Shown one piece after another: positions 16,575 through 26,433 of a stretch of 64,000 nt of DNA. How positions within the stretch are numbered: the stretch's first letter is position 1; every line of letters begins with the position of its first letter. The position numbers and the translations under genes are program-made. The DNA lies in assembly GCA_000733915.1 (NCBI GenBank), contig JPOM01000001.1, positions 558,001 to 622,000 on the forward strand, written 5' to 3'. The notes under the pieces are model-generated. The model was not told the DNA's origin. It did no database searches and was given only the letters and a program-made list of their open reading frames with translations. Source of the DNA: Caulobacteraceae bacterium PMMR1. Its GTDB lineage: Bacteria > Pseudomonadota > Alphaproteobacteria > Caulobacterales > Caulobacteraceae.

Positions 16575-17798
16575 CTACTGCGCCGCCCAGCGCAGGGTCT
16601 GCGGCTCGGGAGCCGAGACCCGACCTGTCTCGACCAGCTCGCGGTAGAGCTCGAAGAGACCCTCGAAGGCGGCGCTCCAGCCGAAGCAGGCCTCCGCCTT
16701 GGCGCGGGCGTTGCGGCCGAGCTGCTCCAGGTCGCGCTGGAAGAGCCCCTCGATGGCCTCGGCCATGGCCTCGGGCGTGGCGCGCGCCGCCAGTTCGCCG
16801 AACGACCGGTCCACGATCTCCGCAATGCCGCCGGACGCGACGCCCACCATCGGCAGGCCGCAGGCCATGGCTTCCAGCGCGACCAGCCCGAACGGCTCCT
16901 GATGGTTGGCGTGCACGAAGGCGTCGCAGCTGGCGAGCAGGCGTGCGACCTGGCGGGGATCGCGCACATAGTCGAGGAAGATGGCGTTGGGCTGAGGCTT
17001 GGCGCCCGCGCCCGCCGCGATCAGCAGCAGCCGCCAGCCCGGTCCGAGGCGATCCACCGCGCCCAGGAGCACGTCGATGTTCTTCTCCTTCGCGGGCCGG
17101 CCGGCGAAGACCAGCAGGCGCTCGTTCGCGCCGAGGCCGAGCTCCCGGCGCAGGCCCTCCCGGTCGGCGGCCTCGGGGCGGAAGAGCTCGGTGTCGACGC
17201 CTAAGGGCCGGACCGCGACATTGGGCACGCCGGCGTCCGCCAACCGCTCGGCGATGTGCCGGCTGGGCGCCACCACCTGGTCGAAGCGGCGATAAAGCCG
17301 GGCCCAGCGCCGGCGCACCGGCGGCTCGGCCCACTCGCCGAGGTGCAGCTTGGCCAGGGCCGCCGGATCGGAGTGGCAAAAGCCCACCACGGGCGCGCCC
17401 AGCCGCTCGCCGGCTTCCAGGGCCGCGTGTCCGGGGCCGTAGGGGTCGCCCGCCTCGATCAGGTCGGGCCGCAGGCGCACCAGCCGCCGCGCCCACTTCT
17501 CGGTGGAGGCCGGCCAGCGGTAGCCGTCGCCGAACGGCAGGCGGGCGGCGGCGATGGTGACCAGGCCGCGGCCGTTGTCCCGGCTCGCCGCCCCCGGCAC
17601 CACCATGGTGTGGCGCATCTCAGGATGGCGGCTGGCCAGCCAGGCCCGCTTCGCCAGCAGGTAGCGTTTCACCCCGCCGCTGCGGGGGGCGAAGAGCATG
17701 GTGGTGTCGACGAGGTGCGACAGCTGTCTTTCGGGACGCGCCGCGCCGAAGCCGGCGGCGGCGGGAAGACGGGGCATGGCGGACAGCTCGAAGACCAA
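16575..17798 (-). CDS. Glycosyltransferase family 4
   Basis: 407 residues, GT-B fold, retaining GT4 group. The N-terminal half carries the acceptor side (FAPRSGGVKRYLLAKRAWL) and VVAPSRHIAERLADAGV at the hinge; the C-terminal half carries the donor side with FAGRPAKEKNIDVLLGAV and the EX7E motif EPFGLVALEAMACG. The probable donor is a nucleotide sugar such as GDP-mannose; the acceptor is unknown. The start is TTG at 17798, which has GAGGGG about 7 bases upstream; the ATG at 17777 has no ribosome binding site. It is divergent from the monooxygenase gene. Confidence 0.88.
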   Translation of the reverse strand: MVFELSAMPRLPAAAGFGAARPERQLSHLVDTTMLFAPRSGGVKRYLLAKRAWLASRHPEMRHTMVVPGAASRDNGRGLVTIAAARLPFGDGYRWPASTEKWARRLVRLRPDLIEAGDPYGPGHAALEAGERLGAPVVGFCHSDPAALAKLHLGEWAEPPVRRRWARLYRRFDQVVAPSRHIAERLADAGVPNVAVRPLGVDTELFRPEAADREGLRRELGLGANERLLVFAGRPAKEKNIDVLLGAVDRLGPGWRLLLIAAGAGAKPQPNAIFLDYVRDPRQVARLLASCDAFVHANHQEPFGLVALEAMACGLPMVGVASGGIAEIVDRSFGELAARATPEAMAEAIEGLFQRDLEQLGRNARAKAEACFGWSAAFEGLFELYRELVETGRVSAPEPQTLRWAAQ

Positions 17799-17917
17799 TC
17801 GGCGCCCCTCTCTCGAAGCCTCATGTAACGCCGGCTGCGAAGGTTTCGTTCGCCCCCGGGCGCCGGTCCGGACAAACTATGTAGCGGGCCGAAGCTTGCG
17901 ACGCAAAGGAGCGTGAG

Positions 17918-19135
17918 GTGCGGATGCTGATCGCGGGGGGAGGGATCGGCGGACTCGCGGCGGCGACGGCCCTGGCGAGGGCCGGCCATCGCGTCCGCGT
18001 GCTTGAGCGCGCGCCGGCGCCCGCCGAGGCCGGCGCGGGGCTGCAGCTCAGCCCCAACGCCTCGCGGATCCTGATCGGCTGGGGCCTGGGCGCGGCCCTG
18101 TCGGCGGTCGCCGGCGAGCCCGAGGCCGCAGAGGTGCGCGATGCGCAGACGGGCCGACCCCTGCTGCGCACGCCGCTGGGCCCCGCCGCCCGCGCCCGCT
18201 GGCGAGCGCCCTATTGGCAGGCGCACCGGGCGGACCTGCACGCCGCCCTTGCGGAGGCGGCGCTGGCGGCCGGCGCGGAGCTGAGCTGGGGGGCGGAGGT
18301 GGCCGAGGTCGCTCCCGACCGGGCCGAGCTGGCGCTGACCTCCGGCGAGAGGCTCGCCGCGGATCTGCTGGTCGGGGCGGACGGGGTGCGGTCCCGCGTG
18401 GCCGAGGCGCTGTTCGCCCGCGAGCCCGCCCGCTTCACCGGCCAGGTCGCCTGGCGCGCGGTGGTGTCCGCCGACCGCTTGGCTGCGGGCGGGGTGGAGA
18501 ACCGGGCGATCGTGTGGACCGGTCCGGGCCGCCACCTGGTGACCTACCCCCTGCGGCGAGGGCGTCTGGTCAACCTCGTGGCGGTGGTCGAGCAGGCGGG
18601 CTGGACGCAGGAGAGCTGGCGCGCGCCGGGCGACCCCGCAGAGCTTCGCGCCGCCTTTGCGGCCTGGCCGGCGGAGGTCGCGCGCCTGCTCGCCGAGGTG
18701 GACGAGACCTGGCGCTGGGCCATCTTCGAGCGGCCGCCGCGTCCGCGCTGGAGCACCGCGTCCGCGACCCTGCTCGGCGACGCGGCGCACGCCATGGCGC
18801 CCTTCCTGGCCCAGGGCGCGGCCCAGGCGATCGAGGACGCCGAGGCCCTGGCGCGCCATCTCTCCGCCGCCAGCCTGCCCGACGCGCTTGCGGCCTATGC
18901 CGCCGAGCGTCAGCCTCGCACCGCCCGGATCCAGGCCGCCTCGCGCCGTAACGGCACGATCTTCCACCTCCCCCCGACCGTGCAGCGTCTGGGCTTCGGC
19001 GCGGCGGGCGTGCTCGACCGCCTGCGTCCGGGCGGCGAGGCGGCCCGCTTCGATTGGCTCTACGGCTACGTCCCGCCAGGCTTGCGGAGCGCTGAGGCAG
19101 ACGCGCGATTTCTGGACGCCGCCGTCCAGAAGTAA
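17918..19135 (+). CDS. FAD-dependent monooxygenase (PHBH-like)
   Basis: 405 residues, a class A flavoprotein hydroxylase like salicylate or 3-hydroxybenzoate hydroxylases. The FAD-binding GGGIGG lies near residue 7, the DG motif is GADGVRSRVAEAL and the GD motif is LLGDAAHAMAPFLAQGA. A single-component NAD(P)H-dependent hydroxylase acting on an aromatic acid or a ubiquinone-like precursor is expected; the substrate is not evident. The start is GTG at 17918 with GGAG just upstream. It appears monocistronic. Confidence 0.87.
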   Translation: MRMLIAGGGIGGLAAATALARAGHRVRVLERAPAPAEAGAGLQLSPNASRILIGWGLGAALSAVAGEPEAAEVRDAQTGRPLLRTPLGPAARARWRAPYWQAHRADLHAALAEAALAAGAELSWGAEVAEVAPDRAELALTSGERLAADLLVGADGVRSRVAEALFAREPARFTGQVAWRAVVSADRLAAGGVENRAIVWTGPGRHLVTYPLRRGRLVNLVAVVEQAGWTQESWRAPGDPAELRAAFAAWPAEVARLLAEVDETWRWAIFERPPRPRWSTASATLLGDAAHAMAPFLAQGAAQAIEDAEALARHLSAASLPDALAAYAAERQPRTARIQAASRRNGTIFHLPPTVQRLGFGAAGVLDRLRPGGEAARFDWLYGYVPPGLRSAEADARFLDAAVQK

Positions 19136-19264
19136 TCGCCGAGTTGTCAGGACGCCTCTAGGAGAAAACCTGCGTCTGGGGACTTGCGAAACCTTCTGGA
19201 TTGATCGACAGTTAATCTCGCGACCGCCCAGAAGAGGCGGCACGAGGAAACGCTGGAGGCGACC

Positions 19265-19354
19265 ATGGCGGCGGCTTGGCGGATGTGCCGCGGGCTGATG
19301 TCCCACATTTGGTTGGGGTTCAGCCTGTGCGGGCGGTATCAGGTCCGATTCTGA
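19265..19354 (+). CDS. Possible 29-residue small protein
   Basis: A short reading frame (starting MAAAWRMCRGLMSHIWLG) with a good ribosome binding site, GGAGG, 5 bases before ATG 19265. It lies in the 295-base gap between the monooxygenase gene and ruvC, which otherwise shows no gene. I do not recognise it. The spacing and Shine-Dalgarno are the only support, and chance is quite possible at this length. Confidence 0.25.
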   Translation: MAAAWRMCRGLMSHIWLGFSLCGRYQVRF

Positions 19355-19430
19355 GCGAGGACCTGGTCTGAGGCTGAGGCCTCGACGTTAACCCCTGCTC
19401 GCCCCGTTCGTGCTGTAGGGTTGCGAACGG

Positions 19431-19934
19431 ATGAGCAACACGATTCGCATTATCGGGCTCGACCCGGGCCTGCGGCGCACCGGCTGGGGCGTCGTGGCCT
19501 GCACCGGCGCGCGGCTGGCGCACGTGGCGCATGGCGTCGTCGCCGTGGCCGAGACCGCGACCCTGGCGGAGCGCCTGTGCGCCCTGCTCGAGGGGCTGGA
19601 AGGCGTCATCGCCCAGCACGCCCCGCACGAGGCGGCGGTCGAAGAGGTGTTCGCCAACATGAACCCCGCCTCGACCCTGAAGCTTGGCCAGGCGCGGGCC
19701 GCGTCCCTGATCGCGCCGGCGCGCGCGGGGCTGCCGGTGGCGGAATACGCCACGCGGCTCGTCAAGAAGGCGGTGGTGGGCGCCGGCGCCGCGGACAAGG
19801 CGCAGGTCGCCTTCATGGTGCGCCGCCTTCTGCCCGCGGCGGGGGACGTGAGCGCCGACGCGGCCGACGCCTTGGCCGTCGCGCTGACCCACGCGCACCT
19901 GCGCGCCTACGCCGCCCGCGCGAGCGCCGCGTGA
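19431..19934 (+). CDS. ruvC: Holliday junction resolvase RuvC
   Basis: 167 residues, the endonuclease that cuts Holliday junctions bound by RuvAB. The first catalytic Asp is in [14 protein letters not shown], the Glu is in [15 protein letters not shown] and the last acidic pair is in [16 protein letters not shown]. It has the normal length for the family. Its stop overlaps the ruvA start (GTGA), so ruvC-ruvA are translationally coupled, followed by ruvB. Confidence 0.97.
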   Translation: MSNTIRIIGLDPGLRRTGWGVVACTGARLAHVAHGVVAVAETATLAERLCALLEGLEGVIAQHAPHEAAVEEVFANMNPASTLKLGQARAASLIAPARAGLPVAEYATRLVKKAVVGAGAADKAQVAFMVRRLLPAAGDVSADAADALAVALTHAHLRAYAARASAA

Positions 19935-20548
19935 TCGGGCGGCTGCACGGCGTCGTGGCGGAGATCGAGGCCGAGGAGGCGCTGATCGACGTCGGCGGAG
20001 TCGGCTACCTCGTCCGCATGGGCGCGCGCAGCCTGTCCCGCCTGCCCCCGCTCGGCGAGCCGGTCACGATCCAGGTCGAAAGCCAGACCCGGGAGGACGG
20101 CACGCGGCTCTATGGCTTCCTGGACCGGGACGAGCGGCGCGCCTTCACCGCGCTCCAGTCCGTGCAGGGGGTGGGACCCAAGGCGGCGCTGGCGGTGCTG
20201 GACGTGCTGCCGCCGAGCGAGCTCGCCGCGGCCGTCGCGCGGGAGGACAAGGCGTCGGTGGCCCGCGCCCAGGGGGTCGGGCCCAGGCTCGCCCAGCGCA
20301 TCGTGACCGAGCTCAAAGACAAGCCGATCGCGGCCGCGCCGGCGCTTTCCGGCTTCGCTCCCGCCGCGACTGTAGCGCCCGCACCTGGCGGGGAGCCTTC
20401 CCTGGCGGGCGAGGCCACGGCTGCGCTGATGGGGCTGGGCTATGCGGAGCCGGTCTCCCGCCGCGCGGTGGAGCAGGCGCTGGCCGCGGTCGCCGGCGCC
20501 GACCTGCCCGCCGTGATCAAGCGAGCGCTGCAGGAGCTTGCGCGGTGA
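19931..20548 (+). CDS. ruvA: Holliday junction DNA helicase subunit RuvA
   Basis: 205 residues. RuvA binds the four-way junction and loads RuvB. The OB-fold start is [17 protein letters not shown], the two helix-hairpin-helix motifs lie in [17 protein letters not shown] and [18 protein letters not shown], and the C-terminal RuvB-contact domain is [19 protein letters not shown]. The start is GTG 19931, overlapping the ruvC stop. It ends 52 bp before the ruvB ATG. Confidence 0.97.
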   Translation: MIGRLHGVVAEIEAEEALIDVGGVGYLVRMGARSLSRLPPLGEPVTIQVESQTREDGTRLYGFLDRDERRAFTALQSVQGVGPKAALAVLDVLPPSELAAAVAREDKASVARAQGVGPRLAQRIVTELKDKPIAAAPALSGFAPAATVAPAPGGEPSLAGEATAALMGLGYAEPVSRRAVEQALAAVAGADLPAVIKRALQELAR

Positions 20549-20600
20549 GGGGCGCACGCGCTCTCGCGTTTTCCTCGAGGCGGACGGGCGGCGGCCTCGC

Positions 20601-21623
20601 ATGAGCCGGCTCGTGTCCGGCGAGACGGGGCCGGCCGATCCCCTCGACCGCGCGCTCCGCCCCCAGACCCTGGCCGAGTTCGTCGGCCAGGCGCCCGTCA
20701 AGGCCAACCTCAAGGTCTTCATCGACGCGGCCCGCGGCCGGGGCGAGGCTTTGGACCATGTGCTGCTGTTCGGCCCGCCGGGGCTCGGCAAGACCACCCT
20801 GGCCCAGATCGTCGCCCGCGAGCTCGGGGTGAACTTCCGCGCCACCTCCGGGCCCGTCCTCGCCAAGGCGGGCGACCTCGCGGCCATTCTGACGAACCTC
20901 GAGCCCCGCGACGTGCTCTTCATCGACGAGGTGCACCGGCTGCCCGCCACCGTGGAGGAGATCCTCTATCCGGCCATGGAGGACCATGTGTTGGACCTGG
21001 TGATCGGGGAGGGACCGTCCGCACGCTCGGTGCAGATCCCGCTGAACCCGTTCACGCTGGTGGCGGCGACGACGCGGGCGGGCCTGCTCGCCACGCCGCT
21101 GCGCGACCGCTTCGGCATCCCGCTGAGGCTGGAGTTCTACACGCCCGAGGAACTGCAGGCGGTGGTCGCTCACGCCGCCCGCAAGCTCGGCGCCCGGCTG
21201 ACGGCGGAGGGCGCGGCCGAGATCGCCCGCCGGGCCCGGGGCACGCCGCGGGTCGCAGGGCGCCTGCTCCGGCGCGTGCGCGACTTCGCCGAGGCGGAGG
21301 GCGCGCCCGAGATCGGCCAGGCGGAGGCTGCGCGGGGCCTGGCGCGGCTGGAGGTGGACGCCGAGGGTCTGGACCGCCTGGACCGGCGCTACCTCTCGGC
21401 GCTGATCGAGACCTACGGCGGCGGGCCGGTGGGGGCGGAGACCCTGGCCGCGGCCCTCGCCGAGGCGCGCGATGCCGTGGAGGACGTGATCGAGCCCTAT
21501 CTGCTGCAGCAGGGCTATGTCCTGCGCACGCCGCGGGGGCGCGTGGCCGGGGCCAAGGCGTATCTGCACCTCGGCCTGCCCGCGCCCGGCAAGCCCGCGC
21601 AAGCGGGCCTCTTCGAGGACTGA
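20601..21623 (+). CDS. ruvB: Holliday junction DNA helicase subunit RuvB
   Basis: 340 residues, the AAA+ motor of branch migration. [14 protein letters not shown] begins the domain; Walker A is [13 protein letters not shown], Walker B is [10 protein letters not shown], sensor 1 is [10 protein letters not shown] and the arginine finger region is PLRDRFG; a winged-helix DNA-binding domain closes the protein. I chose ATG 20601 ([10 protein letters not shown]) because earlier in-frame TTG/GTG codons overlap ruvA and would add residues without family support. Confidence 0.97.
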   Translation: MSRLVSGETGPADPLDRALRPQTLAEFVGQAPVKANLKVFIDAARGRGEALDHVLLFGPPGLGKTTLAQIVARELGVNFRATSGPVLAKAGDLAAILTNLEPRDVLFIDEVHRLPATVEEILYPAMEDHVLDLVIGEGPSARSVQIPLNPFTLVAATTRAGLLATPLRDRFGIPLRLEFYTPEELQAVVAHAARKLGARLTAEGAAEIARRARGTPRVAGRLLRRVRDFAEAEGAPEIGQAEAARGLARLEVDAEGLDRLDRRYLSALIETYGGGPVGAETLAAALAEARDAVEDVIEPYLLQQGYVLRTPRGRVAGAKAYLHLGLPAPGKPAQAGLFED

Positions 21624-22004
21624 GCCTCGGCTCCGCGGCTCGCGAGCATCGGCGCAGGGGAGGGCGGGCGTGCGGCCTGCGACCTGGCCGGCGCCGTCGC
21701 CCCGATGATCGCAGCCGCCACCCCGGCCGCCAGCACCAGCGCCGTGCGCTCGACCTTTACGATCCAGCCCGGCTCAGGGCTGCGAGGGCGCTGGAGCCCG
21801 TGGGCTCGGACGGGGCTTAGGACATCGTGCGGCATCGGCCCGTCTCCTTGTCGGGAGGCGGCCGGAGCGCGTCTCCCGGGCGCTTTTGCACCCCCCGTGC
21901 GGGGGTGCTAACACCCGAGCGGCGCGGAGGTTTCGGATGATTCCGAGCGCGCCGCAGATCGCCGTTCGGAGAGCGCTGCTCTCCCTCCTGAGATTTAGGT
22001 CCAC
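21624..22004. other. Intergenic region between ruvB and gyrA
   Basis: About 380 bases without a convincing gene. It holds an inverted repeat at 21888-21908 (listed separately) and presumably the gyrA promoter. A minus-strand frame from 21835 encodes a hydrophobic segment but runs into ruvB, and I do not accept it as a gene. I see no clear -35/-10 pair. Confidence 0.5.
21888..21908. repeat. Perfect inverted repeat upstream of gyrA
   Basis: An 8-bp perfect stem (GCACCCCC / GGGGGTGC) with a 5-base loop, about 100 bases before the gyrA start. There is no T-run after it on the plus strand (it is preceded by TTTT), so it does not look like a rho-independent terminator for ruvB. It could be a leader hairpin or an operator for gyrA. 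Confidence 0.5.
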
Positions 22005-24788
22005 GTGAGCGAAGACGCCCTTCCCCCAGGCCCGCCCCCCGGCGGCCTGATCGCCCCGATCGCCATCGAAGACGAGCTGAAGCGCTCCTACCTCGACTAC
22101 GCGATGAGCGTGATCGTGGCGCGCGCCCTGCCCGACGTGCGCGACGGGCTCAAGCCCGTGCACCGCCGCGTCCTCTACGCCATGGGCCAGGCGAACTACA
22201 CGCCGGACCGCCCCTACGTGAAGGCCGCCCGCGTGGTGGGCGACGTGATGGGCAGCTATCACCCCCACGGAGACCAGGCGATCTACGACGCCCTGGTGCG
22301 CCTGGCGCAGCCGTTCTCGATCAACGTCCCGCTCATCGACGGCCAGGGCAACTTCGGCTCGGTGGACGGCGATCCCCCGGCGCAGATGCGCTATACCGAG
22401 TGCCGGCTCACCCGCGCGGCCATGAGCCTGATGGCCGACATCGAGGCCGACACCGTCGACTTCAAGCCGAACTACGACGGCAAGGAGCTGGAGCCGACGG
22501 TCCTGCCGGCGCGCATCCCGAACCTGCTGGTCAACGGCTCGGGCGGCATCGCCGTCGGCATGGCGACCAACGTGCCGCCGCACAACCTGGGCGAAGTGGT
22601 CGACGCGTGCGTCGCCCTGATCGATGATCCCACAACGCCGCTGGAGCGCCTGCTCGAGATCGTGCCCGGGCCGGACTTCCCGACCGGCGCCGAGATCATC
22701 GGCCGCTCCGGTGCGCGCCAGGGCCTGATGACCGGGCGGGGCAGCGTGATCCTGCGCGCCAAGACGCACTTCGAGGAGGTGCGCGGGCGGGACTACATCG
22801 TGGTGACCGAGCTGCCCTACCAGGTGAACAAGGCGGCGACGATGGAGCGCATCGCCGAACTGGTCCGCGAGAAGCGGATCGAAGGCGTGTCCGACGTCCG
22901 CGACGAGAGCGACCGCCGGGGCATGCGCATGATCGTGGAGCTGAAGCGCGGCGCCTCGCCCGACGTGGTGCTGAACCAGCTCCACCGCTTCACCGCGCTG
23001 CAGACCTCCTTCGGCGTCAACATGCTGGCGCTGAACCGGGGCAAGCCGGAACAGCTCAGCCTGCGGCAGATCCTGGAGGCCTTCCTCGGGTTCCGCGAGG
23101 AGGTCGTGGTCCGGCGCACCAAGTTCGAGCTGAACAAGGCGCGCAACCGCGGCCATGTGCTGGTGGGTCTCGCCATCGCGGTGGTCAACATCGACGAGGT
23201 GATCGCCATCATCCGGGGCTCCGGCGATCCGAACGAGGCGCGCGAGCGCCTGGTCGCCCGCGACTGGCCGGCGGGCGACATGCTGGCCCTGATCGACCTG
23301 ATCCAGGACCCCCGCACCGTGCTGGTGGTCGGCGACCGCGTGCGCCTGACCGACGAGCAGGCCCGTGCGATCCTGGCTTTGACGCTGTCGCGCCTCACCG
23401 CTCTCGGCCGCGACGACATCTTCAAGGAGGCGCACGAGCTCTCCGACGCCATCCGCGAGTATCTGGCCATCCTGGGCTCGCGTGAGCGGATCCTGGGCGT
23501 GGTGCGCGAGGAGCTGCTCGAGGTGCGCCAGGCCTACGCCACCCCTCGCAGGACGGTGATCACCGAGGGCGAGGCCGACGTCGAGGACGAAGACCTGATC
23601 CCGCGCGAGGAGATGGTCGTCACCGTCACCCACGGCGGCTATGTGAAGCGCACGCCCCTGTCGGCCTATCGGACGCAGCATCGCGGCGGCAAGGGCAAGG
23701 CCGGCATGGCGACCAAGGAGGAGGACGTGGTCACGCGCGTCTTCTCCGCTTCGACCCATGCGCCGGTGCTGTTCTTCTCCTCCACCGGCAAGGTCTACAA
23801 GCTCAAGGTCTGGCGCCTGCCGCTGGCCCCTGCCAACGCCCGGGGCAAGGCCTTCATCAACCTGCTGCCCATCGACAAGGAGGCGGGCGAGACCATCACC
23901 ACTGTCCTTCCACTGCCCGAGGACGAGGCGCAGTGGGAGCGGCTGGACGTCATGTTCGCGACCACCACCGGCGGGGTGCGGCGCAACAAGCTCAGCGACT
24001 TCGTGCAGGTGAACCGCGCCGGCAAGATCGCCATGAAGCTCGACCCCGGCCAGCACATCGTGGGGGTGGCGCTCTGCAATGCGGGCGAGGACGTGCTGCT
24101 GACCACCGCGGGGCGCCGCTCGATCCGCTTTCCCGTCGAGGATGTGCGGGTCTTCGCCGGGCGGGACTCCACGGGCGTGCGCGGCATCCGCCTGGCGGAG
24201 GGCGACGAGGTCATCTCCATGACCATCCTGCGCCACGTGGAGGTGACCGGGACCGAGCGCGCGGCCTATCTCCGCTACGCCGCCGAGCAGCGGCGCGTCC
24301 GCGGCGAAGACGCCGACGCCGAGGGGCTGGACGCCGAGGCCGCCGAGATCGAGGCCGAGGAAGACATCGACGCGGCCGAGGAGAGCGCCGTCCCGCACGA
24401 GCGCCTGCTCGAGCTCGAGGCCGCCGACCAGCTGATCCTGACCGTCAACGAGCGCGGCCTCGGCAAGCGCACCTCCGCCTACGACTACCGCACCACCGGC
24501 CGCGGCGGGCAGGGACTGAACGTCTGGTCGCGGAACTCCAGCGATCGCCTGGCGGCCAGCTTCCCGGTCGAGGACGGGGACCAGATCATCCTGGTCACCG
24601 ACGCCGGCCAGCTGATCCGCACCAGCGTGGACGCGGTCTCGATCCGCTCCCGCGGGGCGGGCGGGGTCTATGTGCTGCGCGCCGCCGAGGACGAGCGGGT
24701 CGTGTCGGTGGAACGCCTGGCGGAGAGCGACCCGGACGACGGCGACGCCGCGCCGGAGTCGGAGGGCGACGCCCCGGCGGAAGGCTGA
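22005..24788 (+). CDS. gyrA: DNA gyrase subunit A
   Basis: 927 residues. GyrA cuts and rejoins DNA to introduce negative supercoils with GyrB. Catalytic Tyr130 is in QMRYTECRL. The C-terminal beta-pinwheel carries the GyrA box QHRGGKG near residue 558, which distinguishes it from ParC. An acidic Glu/Asp/Ala-rich insert (about residues 765-800) interrupts the pinwheel, as in other alphaproteobacteria. The quinolone pocket reads [10 protein letters not shown]: Gln91 replaces the Ser of E. coli position 83, while Asp95 (E. coli 87) is kept. The start is GTG 22005 with a weak AGG. Confidence 0.96.
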   Translation: MSEDALPPGPPPGGLIAPIAIEDELKRSYLDYAMSVIVARALPDVRDGLKPVHRRVLYAMGQANYTPDRPYVKAARVVGDVMGSYHPHGDQAIYDALVRLAQPFSINVPLIDGQGNFGSVDGDPPAQMRYTECRLTRAAMSLMADIEADTVDFKPNYDGKELEPTVLPARIPNLLVNGSGGIAVGMATNVPPHNLGEVVDACVALIDDPTTPLERLLEIVPGPDFPTGAEIIGRSGARQGLMTGRGSVILRAKTHFEEVRGRDYIVVTELPYQVNKAATMERIAELVREKRIEGVSDVRDESDRRGMRMIVELKRGASPDVVLNQLHRFTALQTSFGVNMLALNRGKPEQLSLRQILEAFLGFREEVVVRRTKFELNKARNRGHVLVGLAIAVVNIDEVIAIIRGSGDPNEARERLVARDWPAGDMLALIDLIQDPRTVLVVGDRVRLTDEQARAILALTLSRLTALGRDDIFKEAHELSDAIREYLAILGSRERILGVVREELLEVRQAYATPRRTVITEGEADVEDEDLIPREEMVVTVTHGGYVKRTPLSAYRTQHRGGKGKAGMATKEEDVVTRVFSASTHAPVLFFSSTGKVYKLKVWRLPLAPANARGKAFINLLPIDKEAGETITTVLPLPEDEAQWERLDVMFATTTGGVRRNKLSDFVQVNRAGKIAMKLDPGQHIVGVALCNAGEDVLLTTAGRRSIRFPVEDVRVFAGRDSTGVRGIRLAEGDEVISMTILRHVEVTGTERAAYLRYAAEQRRVRGEDADAEGLDAEAAEIEAEEDIDAAEESAVPHERLLELEAADQLILTVNERGLGKRTSAYDYRTTGRGGQGLNVWSRNSSDRLAASFPVEDGDQIILVTDAGQLIRTSVDAVSIRSRGAGGVYVLRAAEDERVVSVERLAESDPDDGDAAPESEGDAPAEG

Positions 24789-25001
24789 TCCGAGCGCGGC
24801 GACGTCCGACGTTTCGACCCCCGGCTTTCGCTCTGGGCGCGCGAAAAGCTGAATCGCCCCCGTCGACAGGCGGCCGCCCGTTTGCTAGAAGCCCGCTTCT
24901 GGCACGAAGGGGAACCTTCGGGCGTAAGACGTGTTCGCTCGCGTCGACCGCCGGCCGGCTCATCAGACATCCGACGCGAGCGCCTGCAGGAGGGCCCAGT
25001 C

Positions 25002-25265
25002 ATCGTTCAGATTTTCGTGCGCGACAACAACGTCGACCAGGCGCTGAAAGCGCTGAAGAAGAAGATGCAGCGGGAGGGCACCTTCCGCGAGATGAAGCGT
25101 CACGTGGCTTACGAGAAGCCGTCGGAGAAGCGCGCGCGCCAGGAAGCCGAAGCGGTGCGCCGCGCCCGCAAGCTGGCCCGCAAGCGCCTGCAGCGCGAAG
25201 GCCTGCTGCCACCGCCCAAGCCGCGCGCGCCGCGCGCCGGCGCCGGGCCCCGCCCGCCCCGCTGA
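25002..25265 (+). CDS. rpsU: 30S ribosomal protein S21, probably initiated at AUC
   Basis: From [20 protein letters not shown] onwards the protein is a clear bS21, which helps position mRNA near the Shine-Dalgarno cleft. No ATG, GTG or TTG stands at the expected start; the codons are GTC ATC GTT CAG. The strong Shine-Dalgarno GGAGGG ends 7 bases before ATC 25002, so initiation at the rare AUC codon is the best reading. The only other in-frame start is TTG at 24882, which would add about 40 unconserved residues. At 87 residues it is longer than usual (about 70) because of a Pro/Arg/Ala tail ([18 protein letters not shown]). Confidence 0.85.
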   Translation: MVQIFVRDNNVDQALKALKKKMQREGTFREMKRHVAYEKPSEKRARQEAEAVRRARKLARKRLQREGLLPPPKPRAPRAGAGPRPPR

Positions 25266-25400
25266 GGCTCAGGCGCGCCCGGGCGGAGGTCTCCGCCTCT
25301 CAGGGGCGCGCACAGGGGCGCGCACAAGCTCGGGCCTAGAGACGGTCCCGCCGCGACCTGCTAAAGCCGCGGCGGCGCGTTTCCTTGGCTCGAGGCCTTC

Positions 25401-26433
25401 ATGCCGTTTCCGGATTTCGACCCGGTCCTGATCCACATCGGGCCGATCGCCGTGCGCTGGTACGCGCTGGCCTATGTGGCGGGCATCCTGCTGGGCTGGC
25501 GCTATGGCGTGGCCCTCGTGCGCAACCGCCGGCTCTGGAACGGCCCGCCCACCACCACCGACCGCCAGATCGACGACTTCGTCCTCTGGGTGACGCTCGG
25601 CATCATCCTGGGCGGGCGGATCGGCTACATCCTTTTCTACATGCTGTTCCAGCAGCGCGCCCAGCTCCTGGCGGACCCGCTGATGATCTTCCGGACGTGG
25701 GAGGGCGGCATGTCCTTCCATGGCGGCATGATCGGGGTCGCCATCGCCATCGTCGGCTTCGCCCGGCGCAACCGCATCCCGCTGCTCGGCCTGGCGGACC
25801 TGACCGCGCCCTGCGTGCCGATCGGCCTTTTTTTCGGGCGGCTGGCGAACTTCATCAACGGCGAGCTCTGGGGCCGTCCGACCCACGCGCCCTGGGGGAT
25901 CGTGTTCTGCAACGCGCGCCTCGCCCAGACCTACGGCGGGGCTGCCCGCCGGGACCGCGCCCCGGCACCCGAGCCAGCTCTACGAGGCGGCGCTCGAAGG
26001 CGTGCTGCTGTTCATCATCCTGCGCCTGGCCACCCACCGCTGGCGCTGGCTGAACCGGCGGGGCGCGATCGCCGGCCTGTTCCTGACCTTCTACGCGCTT
26101 TTCCGGATCAGCCTGGAGAACGTGCGCGAGCCCGACCTCGGCATGCCGAACTTCCCCTTCGGCCTGACCATGGGGATTCTGCTTTCCATCCCCATGCTGC
26201 TGGCGGGATTGGGCCTGCTCGCCTGGGCGCTGCTGCGAGAGCCGGGCGTCGCCCCTCCCGACCCCGGCGCAGAGGCTCCGCCCGCCGGTCGCCGCGACGA
26301 GGCGCATGCGGTGGGCCAGCCCTCGGGCGATGAACCTGAGGCCGCGGCCGATCCGTTCCGCGCTTATGACGCCCCGCCCGAACGCCCCGCCGCCGCCCTC
26401 GCCGTCCCCGATGAGCCTGGCCGCGCAGCTTGA
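25401..26433 (+). CDS. lgt: Prolipoprotein diacylglyceryl transferase (one frameshift)
   Basis: The inner-membrane enzyme that adds diacylglycerol to the Cys of lipoproteins. The first frame encodes IGPIAVRWYALAYVAGILLG, the conserved SFHGGMIG and GRLANFINGELWGR. After QTYGG (near 25935-25942, run of four G) the frame changes; the next frame continues LPAGTAPRHPSQLYEA, with the essential HPSQLYE, then three more membrane segments and a Pro/Ala-rich tail. Removing one G restores a full-length protein. Because lgt is essential in Gram-negative bacteria, this indel is more likely an assembly error than a true mutation. The end overlaps the start of the methyltransferase gene. Confidence 0.9.

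Noticed and set aside
21515-21835. Minus-strand frame with a hydrophobic segment downstream of ruvB
   Set aside because: Runs deep into ruvB, has no clear ribosome binding site and no recognised family.
21774-24398. 874-residue frame opposite gyrA
   Set aside because: Antisense shadow of gyrA with His/Arg/Gly-rich nonsense composition.
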